Positions 37,724 to 46,259 of a stretch of 64,000 bases of DNA are shown here, piece by piece. Both the position numbers and the translations under genes were made by a program. The DNA comes from Pseudovibrio denitrificans JCM 12308 (GTDB lineage: Bacteria > Pseudomonadota > Alphaproteobacteria > Rhizobiales > Stappiaceae): assembly GCF_001310815.1 (NCBI RefSeq), contig NZ_BAZK01000001.1, positions 62,001-126,000 of the forward strand, in the 5' to 3' direction. Under the pieces are notes generated by a model, which saw only the letters and a list, made by a program, of their open reading frames with translations, did not search any database and was not told the DNA's origin. Each line of letters opens with the position of its first letter. The stretch's first letter is position 1.

Positions 37724-38413
37724 CTATTTCTTTGCGGGTGTTTTGCAGTTTTCGGGCGGCTCGTTGTTGTAGACCGCGTACCAGGCCAGACCTGTGGTCT
37801 CATCAGAGCTTTTGCTGTTCTCATCAGGCTCAGAGAACAGGTAGAAGGACGTGGCACCGCTTGGTGGGATCTTGGCGAGGCCGAGGAACTTCAGGGCGAT
37901 CTCGTTGAGAACAAACATATATTGCTTCTTCGGATCGCTCTCATGATTGTTGGGGTTTTCCGTATAGAGCAGCTGGATTGGGCCGTAGGACATGGACAGA
38001 ACGTTCTGCAGGCTGATGAGAGATGCACTATTGGAAGAGCCCGGCATATGGATGGCGCTCTGGGATTTGTAGGTGTCGCCAGTGGAGTCTGGTGACCAAG
38101 CGAGCAGGAAATCTGCGGAAAGGCCCAGTTTGCCTGCAAGGTCGCCTGCGGTACCTAGGCTGACTTCGAACTGCAAAGCGTTCCAGTCTTTTGAGAGGCC
38201 TTGCTGGTTTGCGTTGGTGATCACGTCCAGATAGCCAAGAGAGGCGGGCGTTTTGTCTGAACTGGTTGAGCTGACAAAACCTTTCAACTGCAAAGGCATA
38301 GTATCGACCAAGCTGCTGCTGCGCGGAGTGCTGTTCTTGGTATCGAAGGTCAGCTGATCACTGACCCAGATGATCTTTTGGCTTTCATAGGGATTGGTTT
38401 GAGAGAAGCTCAT
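37724..38413 (-). CDS. 229-residue protein of the giant cluster (unknown function)
   Basis: It starts at the ATG at 38413, overlapping the stop of the 992-residue gene (ATGA), so translation is probably coupled. It begins MSFSQTNPYESQKIIWVSDQL and is mixed beta with Gly/Ser turns (LTFDTKN, FEVSLGTAGDLAGKLGLS). No signal peptide, membrane segment or recognised motif. Its position between two very large genes suggests an adaptor or chaperone-sized partner, but that is only inference from size and order. Confidence 0.65.
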   Translation of the reverse strand: MSFSQTNPYESQKIIWVSDQLTFDTKNSTPRSSSLVDTMPLQLKGFVSSTSSDKTPASLGYLDVITNANQQGLSKDWNALQFEVSLGTAGDLAGKLGLSADFLLAWSPDSTGDTYKSQSAIHMPGSSNSASLISLQNVLSMSYGPIQLLYTENPNNHESDPKKQYMFVLNEIALKFLGLAKIPPSGATSFYLFSEPDENSKSSDETTGLAWYAVYNNEPPENCKTPAKK

Positions 38414-41388
38414 TTGAAGGGATAGATTGCCAAAGCCAAGGCCTGTCTGGTTGATATCTGCTCCTTCTCGGCTCCATAGGAGAACAGATCAACCTGCTGC
38501 TTTTTATCGGCTTTCAGGATTGCAAAGTCTAGAAAGCCAGTAAATACGAAGCGGATAAGTGGTTCGGTTTGGGCTTTCTGTTCCTTGTCGTGACCAGAAA
38601 TGGTGTTCATTCTGGCGGAGGTAAACTCGGTTTGCTGGAGGATGTTGTTGTTGACTTTAAAGCGGTAGGGCTGCGGGGCGGCCATGGTGTAGGATGGGTG
38701 GCCGTTGTTGTCCTGATAGCTGGCTTTCATGATCAGGGATTTGTACTGGCTGCCCTTGGGCTTTGCTTTGCCTGCGGGGATAACCGGCTGCGAGCTGATG
38801 ACTTCACTGCCGAAGACCTTGTTTAGGGAGAGCTGAGCGAAGGAGGAGAACTTCTTGATGGCAGAGTTTTCAAAAAGCACCTTCAGCGAGAGCAGGATGA
38901 AATCGTAGGTGCGGTTTGATGAGGGAACAACTGGCTCCGGGCTTGCCGCCCCCTTTGGCACCAAGAGGTCGGGGTCCTCGTAGTAAATCAAGCCAAACAC
39001 TGAGCTTTGCTTCTTTATTGCAATCTTCTCACCATCTGTCCCAGTCTTGATCTGGTTGATGCGGATGGCGAGGTGGTGGGCATAAAATTTTGCCGGATCA
39101 CGCACGCCAGCGACGATACCAGCGAGTTGCTCAGGTGGTGATTTGATACGCGCGCGTAGCATAAGCACGCCGGTCCAGTTGGGATCGGCGGCCAGTTGAT
39201 TGAAGTCTTCGAAGTACTCTGTCGCGGGATTATCTTGTGCGGCCTTGAAGTAGTCCTGCAACCAGGAGGAGACGTTGACCAGCTGGGCCGGATTTGGTGT
39301 GGCGTCTCGGTTTGTTGTTGGAGCGGCGAAGGTTTCCTTTTGGGTCCATTTTTGTGGGTTGGAGATCAGGTTGTCTTTGGGATCACCCTTTGGATCGTAG
39401 AGTGGACCTCGAATACCTTTAATGATCAATATGTTGGCGTAGTCGCCGAAGTCAGGAGAGTTGCCGACATCGGCTTCGATCAGCCAATCTTCGATATTGA
39501 GAGTATTGAGGAATGTTGTCCCCGCCTCTCCCAGCTCTGACGGATTTGCCGCAACCAGAAAAAGCTGATTGGTTTGAAAGGCTTCTATCAGCTTTGGGCT
39601 GAGTTCCTTGAATGCGAACTCAGAACTTGTCGGCGTTTTGATCTGCGCAAGTTTGACTTCTTTCCAGTGGTTTGCGTCTGTTGGTGATTGCAGCGTTGCT
39701 ATGACGCCGAGCGGGGTCGTTAAGGTGGCTTCAGCTTCTGTGTCTTGCACCTCAGATATGTTGGTGTTGGATTGACCGCTGGTAAGTGCTGCGATCACCT
39801 TTCGCCGTGTCGGGGCAATGATGCTCTTTTCGAAGAGCGCCACATCGCATTGGGAGTACGTGGGATCGCCCTCATCCGTACCGCTATACGGGAACATGGG
39901 GAACGCTAGCGTATCATCCGGAGGCAAGGTGTAGGCAGGGCTAACAGTGCCCAGCAAGCTTTTGTTTTCCTGCCAGATTTCATCATCGTACCCATGCAGG
40001 GCACTGCCGTGGGGCTGGGCGACATATGTGATTGGATCCCCTATACTCTCCACAGCAGACCCGGCTGGAAAGACCTCCACATAGGATGTCTTGTAGCTTC
40101 CTTTCAGAGGTGCCCCTTTGGGGGCTGGGCGGCCAGTTGGGGAGGATTTAGGCAAGGGGAAGACGGGGGCATAAGCGGGCTGGTTTGGGATGAAACGCAG
40201 GCGTGCGCCAGATGCGAGATCTTCATCATTCCCCGGCACCTCCAGAAACTCGGTTCCGCCGAGGCCGCACATGATGCGGGCCTTGGTTGTTCCCTGTCCG
40301 GCTGGGGCGCAGACGAGGAAATCTCCCTGCGGACTGGCGATAAAGCTATGAAGTGTCGAGGGTTCTTCATAGCTGGGTGTGAGGATTAGGCCTGCCGGAT
40401 TGCCTGTGCTTTCAAAGCTATCCCCGGTGATGGCTGTCAGGGCAACAGTGGCGCCATAGGTGGTTCGGTAGAAGCTGTTGAGGGTTGGGCCTTGACCCGT
40501 TTCAGCCTCCGGGCGGAAGTAGAAAGCGCAGCGGTTGGGATCGCTGCGGTTATGGGTGGGATAGTTGTTCAACGCATCGGTGACGTCCACCACCAGCCGC
40601 ATAGGGAGCGGTTCGCGCTCGCCGTTGTCGCCAGTTCCCAAGGCAAAGCGCTGGCCATTGAGGCCGGTTTTGGTGTTGGGATCGCTTGCAACCCATTGAA
40701 AACCCAAATTCCATTGATCGTGCAGCGCGTCCCGCTCAAAATCAGCATCAAAGACGATGGCCCCGCGATCTGGGCCAGAACAGCGGATGTCGGCCTTGCT
40801 TACGGACCCTGTGTCGGGGCTCAGATATCCCCCCAGTTGAATGGCGGCTTCTGAGAGCTGCAAATTCTCTTCATCCTCGGAGACCTTGATATAGGCGGCG
40901 GAGTAGAACTCGATGGTGAGGTTTGGGGCGAGCGGGTAAGACAGGCTGCTTGTTGTCTCGGTACCAGCGGTGTTGATGGAGAAAAACGCTGGGCGTTGGT
41001 GCTGGTAGCCTTCGGGAATGGGAAGCGGTGTAGAGGCTCTGGGTAGCCACATGAAACCGCGTGGGATGCGCATAGCTTCAAGGTATTCATGCAAACCGGA
41101 AACCAATGTTTGCTGCTGATCTTTTTTATGATCGCAGTCCAATGGATCCGGGCAGTAGATGAATGAACCTGAATAAGCTTTGTTGGTGAGTGCGTCTTTT
41201 AGCGAGATGCGTTTGGGAAGTTTTACTTTGCGCAAAGCTATCTTACTGACGACAAAAGCGAAACCACCTGCATTATCGCCCGTATTTGGCGCCAGATAGA
41301 GGCCTTTGCAGGCCTGTTGTTCAAAGTCCATTGCGCAACTCCCAAAAGCCTTGTCCATTACGGTGTTAAGGACAGAAATCGGGAGCAT
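38410..41388 (-). CDS. 992-residue first protein of the giant cluster (unknown function)
   Basis: First gene of the minus-strand block. The annotated ATG is at 41388; an ATG at 41331 (MDFEQQACKGLYLAP) has a better-placed GGGAG seven bases upstream and may be the true start (973 residues). The sequence is beta-rich and polar with many Pro/Gly turns. Segments such as LVVDVTDALNNYPTHN and LNGQRFALGTGDNG recall jelly-roll or carbohydrate-binding modules, but none is identified. No signal peptide or membrane helix. It is translationally coupled to the 229-residue gene that follows. Confidence 0.65.
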   Translation of the reverse strand: MLPISVLNTVMDKAFGSCAMDFEQQACKGLYLAPNTGDNAGGFAFVVSKIALRKVKLPKRISLKDALTNKAYSGSFIYCPDPLDCDHKKDQQQTLVSGLHEYLEAMRIPRGFMWLPRASTPLPIPEGYQHQRPAFFSINTAGTETTSSLSYPLAPNLTIEFYSAAYIKVSEDEENLQLSEAAIQLGGYLSPDTGSVSKADIRCSGPDRGAIVFDADFERDALHDQWNLGFQWVASDPNTKTGLNGQRFALGTGDNGEREPLPMRLVVDVTDALNNYPTHNRSDPNRCAFYFRPEAETGQGPTLNSFYRTTYGATVALTAITGDSFESTGNPAGLILTPSYEEPSTLHSFIASPQGDFLVCAPAGQGTTKARIMCGLGGTEFLEVPGNDEDLASGARLRFIPNQPAYAPVFPLPKSSPTGRPAPKGAPLKGSYKTSYVEVFPAGSAVESIGDPITYVAQPHGSALHGYDDEIWQENKSLLGTVSPAYTLPPDDTLAFPMFPYSGTDEGDPTYSQCDVALFEKSIIAPTRRKVIAALTSGQSNTNISEVQDTEAEATLTTPLGVIATLQSPTDANHWKEVKLAQIKTPTSSEFAFKELSPKLIEAFQTNQLFLVAANPSELGEAGTTFLNTLNIEDWLIEADVGNSPDFGDYANILIIKGIRGPLYDPKGDPKDNLISNPQKWTQKETFAAPTTNRDATPNPAQLVNVSSWLQDYFKAAQDNPATEYFEDFNQLAADPNWTGVLMLRARIKSPPEQLAGIVAGVRDPAKFYAHHLAIRINQIKTGTDGEKIAIKKQSSVFGLIYYEDPDLLVPKGAASPEPVVPSSNRTYDFILLSLKVLFENSAIKKFSSFAQLSLNKVFGSEVISSQPVIPAGKAKPKGSQYKSLIMKASYQDNNGHPSYTMAAPQPYRFKVNNNILQQTEFTSARMNTISGHDKEQKAQTEPLIRFVFTGFLDFAILKADKKQQVDLFSYGAEKEQISTRQALALAIYPFK

Positions 41389-41554
41389 TGCCCCACGCGT
41401 TTAAGGGGAACATGGAGCGCGGTCAGCTTTCAAACTGTGACAATTGACGGTTCACAGTGTGAGCTGAAGAGGTTTCATGAGTTGGGCAAAATCATTTCTC
41501 ACAAAATGAATGGGCGCTGATTTATTTGAAGAAACGGGATCAACAGATGCGCAG

Positions 41555-41576
41555 CTCACATTTTGTGTTTTGTGAG
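41555..41576. promoter_or_regulatory. Inverted repeat CTCACA-N10-TGTGAG before the giant cluster
   Basis: CTCACA (41555-41560) and TGTGAG (41571-41576) flank ATTTTGTGTT-type AT-rich sequence. A second partial TCACA/TGTGAG pair is at 41453-41463. The half-site TGTGA resembles CRP/FNR-class half-sites, but the 10-base spacing is not the classical 6, so identification stays open. Confidence 0.35.
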
Positions 41577-41664
41577 GTGAAGAATGATCAGGCTGGCGTT
41601 TGCGTTGCTATGTGCGCAACTTGCGTTGATCTGCGTTTTTTACGTTTTTTCTGCGCTGAAATGC

Positions 41665-41700
41665 AAAAGGCGGATCCAGATCACTCCGGGCCCGCCTTTC
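41665..41700 (-). terminator. Intrinsic terminator of the molybdenum-hydroxylase operon
   Basis: Minus strand: AAAGGCGG ... CCGCCTTTT with the stem closing around GCCCGGAGTGATCTGGAT, beginning 17 bases past the stop at 41717 and ending in TTTT. The 8-bp stem with T4 suits rho-independent termination. Confidence 0.65.
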
Positions 41701-41716
41701 CTGATTGTTTTGGCTA

Positions 41717-43903
41717 TTAAGCGAAGGTGACGCCAGCCTTGTTCATTGGTAACTCGGTCACACGTGGGCCCTTTGCGGCGATGGCGTTTGCCAGTGCCGG
41801 AGCGGATGGTGGTGTGCCCGGTTCACCGACACCGGTTGGTGCTTCGGTGGAGAGAACAATGTGGGTTTCGATCTCACCGATATCCCCGATGCGGAGTGGC
41901 TCGTAGTCCGGGAAGTTTTGTTGGATAACTTCTCCGTCCTCCAGCGTGATCTCATCGCGCATGGCGTGGCCGAGGCCGTAGCCGATGCCACCTTCCATCT
42001 GTGCCTTGATCACGTCCGGGTTAACCGGGATGCCGCAATCGACAGCGCAGGTGACTTTTTCGATCTTCACGCCGTTTTCAGTATCGCCGGAAATCTCGAC
42101 CACTTCGGCTACATAGCTACCAAAGGATTTGTGTACCGCGACACCCTGGGCGCGACCGTTTTCAGCATTGCCCCAGCCCGCTTTTTCAGCGGCTAGTTTC
42201 AGAACGCCGGTCAGGCGTTTTTGATCTGCCGTGTCGCCAGCCAGATGCGCGAGGCGGAACTCGACCGGATCACGGCCAGCGGCAACGGCTGCAGCGTCCA
42301 TCATGCTTTCCATCACATAAGCGGTGTGGGTGTGGCCCACGGAGCGCCACCAGAGCACGGTTGTTGCTGGTTTGATGTCTGTCAGACCGGCGAACATGCC
42401 TGGGATGGAGTACGGCGTTGGTGTGACACCCTCTACGGAGAGGTGATCGACACCATCATGAACGGAGAACGCCTCAAACGGTGTGCCCTTAGAGATGGAC
42501 TGGCCTGCGACGCGGTGATCCCAGCCGACGATGTTGCCATCAGCATCCAGACCCACACGGACTTTGTGTGCGAAGGCCGGACGGTAGTAGCCGCCGGTGA
42601 TGTCATCTTCGCGGGACCAGACCAGTTTCACCGGACGGGTGCGATCGGTCATGACGAAGGCCAGTGCGGCTTCCACCTGATAATCAACCGTTGGTGTTGC
42701 GCGGCGACCGAAAGAGCCACCTGCGAACATGGTTTTGATCTGCACTTTTTCCATTGGCAGCTGGAAGATCTGAGCCAGAGCTGCGTGCGGTGATGTTGGC
42801 ATTTGGGCACCATCATGCAGGATCACGCCGCCATCTTCCGTCGCTTCAATGGTGCAGGTCAGCGGTTCCATTGGCGCATGAGCCAGCAGAGGGAAGTAGA
42901 AGGTCTCTTCCACCACCTTGTCGGCTTTGTCGATGGCACCGGCAATTTCAGCCTGATCGTTTTTGGTCAGGTTGTATTCCGGCGCCGTGTTTACTGCGGC
43001 CATCAGCTCTTTATAGACATCTTCAGAACTGCGGCGTTCAGCGGCGGTATTGTCGAAGGTGACGTCCAGCGCTTCGCGGGCCTGCAGAGCTGCCCATGTG
43101 TTTTCGGCATAAACCGCAACACCTGCCTTGTTTGGCAGAGTGGCTGCACGGATGAAGCCTTTGACGTCCTTGGCTGTGCTGTCATCAAAGGAAGCGACCG
43201 TACCACCGCGGCGGGTTGGGCGCTTGATGACCACGACCATCTGATTGTCGAGCTGCATGTCCATGGCGTACATGGCCGTGCCGTTGATCTTTGGTGGCGT
43301 GTCCTTACGGCGGACATTGGCGTTGCCGATCAGCTTGAACTCGGATGGATCTTTCAGGCGTGGTTCTTCAGGCGCTGTCAGCGTGCTTGCGGCAGCAACG
43401 AACTCACCAATCGGCGCTTTGTTGCCTGCTCCAGAGATCACACCATCTTCCAGCGTGAGCTGTGCGACCGGCACATCCCATGCATGAGAGGCAGCCTGAA
43501 GCAGAACTTCACGGGCTGCGGCGCCTGCTTTGCGGTACTGCTGGAAGCTGTTGAACATGGCGGTAGAGCCGCCGGTGCCCTGAATAGGACCAAACGCGGT
43601 GTTGTTGTAAAGCTTCGGGTTGGACGGTGCGAACTCATACTCAATCGCATCCATGCTGACGCCCAGCTCTTCGGCAATCAGGGTGGTGAGGCCGGTTGCC
43701 GGTCCCTGCCCTTTTTCGAAGTGCTTGACGATGGCGGTGACGGTGCCATCAGCTGCAATCTTCACAAACGGGTTGAGCATGGTGGTCTCAGCTGCACTGC
43801 CAGCGGCCATGGCGCCGGATGGAGCAACACCGATAACGAGAACGGCTGCGGTAGATGCTGCTGCGCCTTTGAGGAAGCCACGACGAGAGGTCAAAACGCT
43901 CAT
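41717..43903 (-). CDS. Molybdenum hydroxylase large subunit (IorB/aldehyde dehydrogenase-like), Tat-exported
   Basis: 728 residues from the ATG at 43903 with GGAGG upstream; the frame runs further back through the small-subunit gene. The N-terminus TSRRGFLKGAAASTAAVLVIG is a twin-arginine signal, so the enzyme acts in the periplasm. MoCo-binding features include FAGGSFGRRATPTVDYQVEAA and GVGEPGTPPSAPALANAI with the catalytic-type Glu. It resembles isoquinoline 1-oxidoreductase beta subunits, which hydroxylate N-heterocycles or oxidise aldehydes; the substrate is unknown. It is one base downstream of its 2Fe-2S partner. The cytochrome subunit often found with such enzymes is absent here. Confidence 0.83.
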   Translation of the reverse strand: MSVLTSRRGFLKGAAASTAAVLVIGVAPSGAMAAGSAAETTMLNPFVKIAADGTVTAIVKHFEKGQGPATGLTTLIAEELGVSMDAIEYEFAPSNPKLYNNTAFGPIQGTGGSTAMFNSFQQYRKAGAAAREVLLQAASHAWDVPVAQLTLEDGVISGAGNKAPIGEFVAAASTLTAPEEPRLKDPSEFKLIGNANVRRKDTPPKINGTAMYAMDMQLDNQMVVVIKRPTRRGGTVASFDDSTAKDVKGFIRAATLPNKAGVAVYAENTWAALQAREALDVTFDNTAAERRSSEDVYKELMAAVNTAPEYNLTKNDQAEIAGAIDKADKVVEETFYFPLLAHAPMEPLTCTIEATEDGGVILHDGAQMPTSPHAALAQIFQLPMEKVQIKTMFAGGSFGRRATPTVDYQVEAALAFVMTDRTRPVKLVWSREDDITGGYYRPAFAHKVRVGLDADGNIVGWDHRVAGQSISKGTPFEAFSVHDGVDHLSVEGVTPTPYSIPGMFAGLTDIKPATTVLWWRSVGHTHTAYVMESMMDAAAVAAGRDPVEFRLAHLAGDTADQKRLTGVLKLAAEKAGWGNAENGRAQGVAVHKSFGSYVAEVVEISGDTENGVKIEKVTCAVDCGIPVNPDVIKAQMEGGIGYGLGHAMRDEITLEDGEVIQQNFPDYEPLRIGDIGEIETHIVLSTEAPTGVGEPGTPPSAPALANAIAAKGPRVTELPMNKAGVTFA

Positions 43904-43904
43904 A

Positions 43905-44366
43905 TCAAGCCTCCATGATTTCTGATGCACGAACGATGGCAGCGCGGATGCGCTGGTAGGTGGCGCAGCGGCAGGCGTTGCCATCCATGTAATCGTCAAT
44001 TTCTTCCAGTGTTGGCTTGGCGTTTTCGCTGAGAAGACCAACGGCGGACATGATCTGGCCGGATTGGCAGTAACCGCACTGAACCACATCAAGTTCTGTC
44101 CAGGCCTGCTGAACAGCCTGGGCCGGGGTGGACTTCAGGCCTTCGATTGTGGTGATCTCTGCGTCTTCAACATCTTCAATAAAGGTTTGGCAGGAGCGAA
44201 CCGGTTCGCCATCCATGTGAACGGTGCACGCCCCGCAAGAGGCAACACCACACCCGAATTTTGTGCCGGTGAGCTTGAGTTCGTCGCGGATCACCCAAAG
44301 AAGCGGGGTGCCCGGTTCGGCTTCAACACTATGAGTCTGGCCATTGAGTTTTAAAGAAATTGCCAT
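43905..44366 (-). CDS. (2Fe-2S) small subunit of molybdenum hydroxylase (IorA-like)
   Basis: 153 residues from the ATG at 44366 with AAGGA upstream. The plant-type 2Fe-2S motif is GCGVASCGACTVHMDG and the second cluster motif is CGYCQSGQIM with later NACRCATYQRI. It passes electrons from the molybdopterin subunit encoded next. It has no signal of its own and is presumably exported with the Tat-tagged large subunit. Divergent from an AraC-type regulator. Confidence 0.87.
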   Translation of the reverse strand: MAISLKLNGQTHSVEAEPGTPLLWVIRDELKLTGTKFGCGVASCGACTVHMDGEPVRSCQTFIEDVEDAEITTIEGLKSTPAQAVQQAWTELDVVQCGYCQSGQIMSAVGLLSENAKPTLEEIDDYMDGNACRCATYQRIRAAIVRASEIMEA

Positions 44367-44535
44367 CAAAAAATTTCCTTTTTTGATCCGTAGCGGTTGG
44401 CTGGGTTCAGCAATAATCTCAGGCACTTTTGAATGGGGCAGTGTTATGTGCGCGTGCGCTTTTTCTGCTTTTTACGCCTGAAACGAATGATCGGTATTAA
44501 TCCCTAGCATCGGCTCTGTTGGCTTTCATTAGCGG

Positions 44536-44586
44536 ATCACGCCAAAATAGTGCCAAATCACGCCAAAGTACTGCCATTTCGCGCCA
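44536..44586. promoter_or_regulatory. Helically phased GCCA array between iorAB-like genes and AraC gene
   Basis: Three tandem units start at 44536, 44557 and 44578 (21-base period), each carrying TCACGCCA or TCGCGCCA. Five GCCA boxes begin at 44541, 44552, 44562, 44573 and 44583, spaced 11, 10, 11 and 10 bases, i.e. one per helical turn on one DNA face. The array lies in the 298-base divergent region and is probably the binding site of the adjacent AraC-family regulator. The rest of that region shows no other clear element. Confidence 0.6.
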
Positions 44587-44664
44587 CTATTGAATTTAGC
44601 ACTGGCCTAGCTGGCAAAATTTCGAGATGAAAGAGTGGCAACAATCAATAAGACCGAGCCGGAC

Positions 44665-45660
44665 ATGACGAAACACGCACACCTTTACCCTGGCGCTGCC
44701 ATGATGGCGCAAGTGATCCAATATCTTGATCTGCCTGTGGACCGGGTGATGCGTCGTGCCGGCGTTTCCATTGAGCAGCTTGGTCCTACGGCCAAGGGCA
44801 TCACCCAGGCGCAGTATTTCGCACTTTGGGAGGCTCTTTATCAGGAATATGGCGGCAATGATCTTGCAGTAAAGCTGGGCAGCACGGTCAAGCAAGGCTC
44901 GTTTGTGCCGCACCTGTTTGCGTTTTCCTGCAGCCCTAACATTGAGGAAGGCGTGAAGCGTCTGGCGCTGTTCAAGCCGCTGATTGCGCCTATCCGATTG
45001 GAGGTGGAGCGGACGGACAGTACGGTCTCCATCCTGTTCACCTCCAGTGATCCGAGCGAGCCGTTTCCTGAAATTCTGGCGCAGTTTGAGATTATCTATT
45101 TCACCAATTGCAGCCGCACCTTTACTGGCGAGCCGATTGTGCCGCTGAGTGTGGGTGGTCCGGTGGGTAAGCTGGACTGGTCTGCGGTTGAGGCTGAGTG
45201 CGGCGTGAAAGCCACCCCTGCTCCCGTTGCCCACATCACCCTTTCACTGGAGGACGCGACCCGCCCGCTGATCACGCAGATGGAGGGCATGTGGGATACA
45301 TTTGAGGATGGTTTGCGCCAGAAGCTGAAAAGCTCTGGTTCGTCTGACGAAATGTCCCGCCGTGTGAAGAACGCGCTGCTGGAAAGTCTGCCTGCGGGGC
45401 AAAACACGATTGAAGTCATCAGCCAGCGCCTGAATGCCAGCAAGCGGACGTTGCAGCGCAAGCTGAAGGAAGAAGGCAAGAGCTTTCAGGATATCCTGAG
45501 CGAGACCCGCTCTGAGCTCTCCCAGCACTATCTGGTGCGCAGTGATCTGAGTATTCCAGAGATTTCCTATCTGCTGGGCTACAAAGATACGGGTTCGTTT
45601 TTCCGGGCGTTTCAGAGCTGGACAGGCAAGACGCCGATGGAAGTGCGCGGGATCGCCTGA
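44665..45660 (+). CDS. AraC-family regulator (PF12625-type N-terminal domain)
   Basis: About 331 residues from the ATG at 44665; a GTG at 44635 is an alternative and neither has a strong ribosome-binding site. The N-terminal about 200 residues match the arabinose-binding-like domain of the OruR/ArgR-type AraC subgroup. The C-terminal double helix-turn-helix shows VISQRLNASKRTLQRKLKEEG and IPEISYLLGYKDTGSFFRAFQSWTG. Divergent from the molybdenum-hydroxylase genes, it is the probable activator at the GCCA array. Confidence 0.82.
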   Translation: MTKHAHLYPGAAMMAQVIQYLDLPVDRVMRRAGVSIEQLGPTAKGITQAQYFALWEALYQEYGGNDLAVKLGSTVKQGSFVPHLFAFSCSPNIEEGVKRLALFKPLIAPIRLEVERTDSTVSILFTSSDPSEPFPEILAQFEIIYFTNCSRTFTGEPIVPLSVGGPVGKLDWSAVEAECGVKATPAPVAHITLSLEDATRPLITQMEGMWDTFEDGLRQKLKSSGSSDEMSRRVKNALLESLPAGQNTIEVISQRLNASKRTLQRKLKEEGKSFQDILSETRSELSQHYLVRSDLSIPEISYLLGYKDTGSFFRAFQSWTGKTPMEVRGIA

Positions 45661-45723
45661 GGCCAATCCGCACAGGGGTTGTAAGGAAAGCCTCGTGAAA
45701 CCTTAGGCTGTTAAGAGCCTGCC

Positions 45724-46250
45724 ATGGCTATCTTATTCGTATTTTCAGGGCTGCCGGGCGTTGGAAAGACAACACTGGCAAAGGCTCTGGCACCCCGCCT
45801 TCAGGCTGTTCATCTTCGTATCGATTCCATCGAGGCTGCGCTCAAGACCTCGGTTCTCGCCATTTCACCTGCGGAAGACGCCGGGTATGTGGTGGCAGCA
45901 GCCATTGCCAAAGATAATCTACTCCTTGGCAACAACGTGATTGCAGACGCGGTGAACCCGATTGAGATCACCCGCAACATCTGGATGGAAGCCGCGCTGG
46001 GCGCCAAAGTGAAAGCCATGAATATTGAGGTGATCTGCTCAGATGAGGCGGAGCACAAGACACGCGTTGAGAACCGGCCCAACGACATTTCTGCGATGAC
46101 CTTGCCCACCTGGGATGCGGTGAAGCGGCGGCGTTATGAGCCTGGAAGAAGCACCGGCTTGTGATTGATACCTTTGAAAAACCGGTCGACGACAGTGTTG
46201 ACGAGATTGTAGAAGCCTTCAGCCAACTGGTGCGCTACGGCTCTTACTAG
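45724..46250 (+). CDS. Small AAA/kinase-like P-loop ATPase, frameshifted near 3' end
   Basis: It starts MAILFVFSGLPGVGKTTLA, a P-loop (GLPGVGKT) of zeta-toxin/chloramphenicol-phosphotransferase-like kinases, with a lid-region VENRPNDISAM. The frame as given stops at 46164. One C missing at 46141-46142 (GAGCCTGG for GAGCCCTGG) would continue WKKHRLVIDTFEKPVDDSVDE to the TAG at 46250, about 175 residues. Likely phosphorylates a small molecule; the substrate is unknown. Convergent with a LysR gene 9 bases away. Confidence 0.68.
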
Positions 46251-46259
46251 GAGCTGTTC

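Larger units (their letters stand above)
41389..41716. other. Intergenic stretch upstream of the giant cluster
   Basis: 328 bases between the molybdenum-hydroxylase gene end and the first giant-cluster gene. It must contain the promoter of the 15-kb block. It holds an inverted repeat CTCACA/TGTGAG (41555-41576), a related TTCACA-GTGTGAG at 41452-41463, and the terminator at 41665-41700. A small plus-strand frame at 41526-41720 (Cys/Phe-rich) runs through the terminator and is not accepted. Confidence 0.5.

Noticed and set aside
25952-41388. Contractile injection system or phage tail because of LysM repeats and large proteins
   Set aside because: No sheath, tube, baseplate-wedge, VgrG/spike or AAA ClpV-like sequence is visible; LysM alone is not diagnostic.
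41526-41720. 64-residue Cys/Phe-rich plus-strand frame
   Set aside because: Runs through the hydroxylase-operon terminator and into the opposite gene end; no ribosome-binding site.
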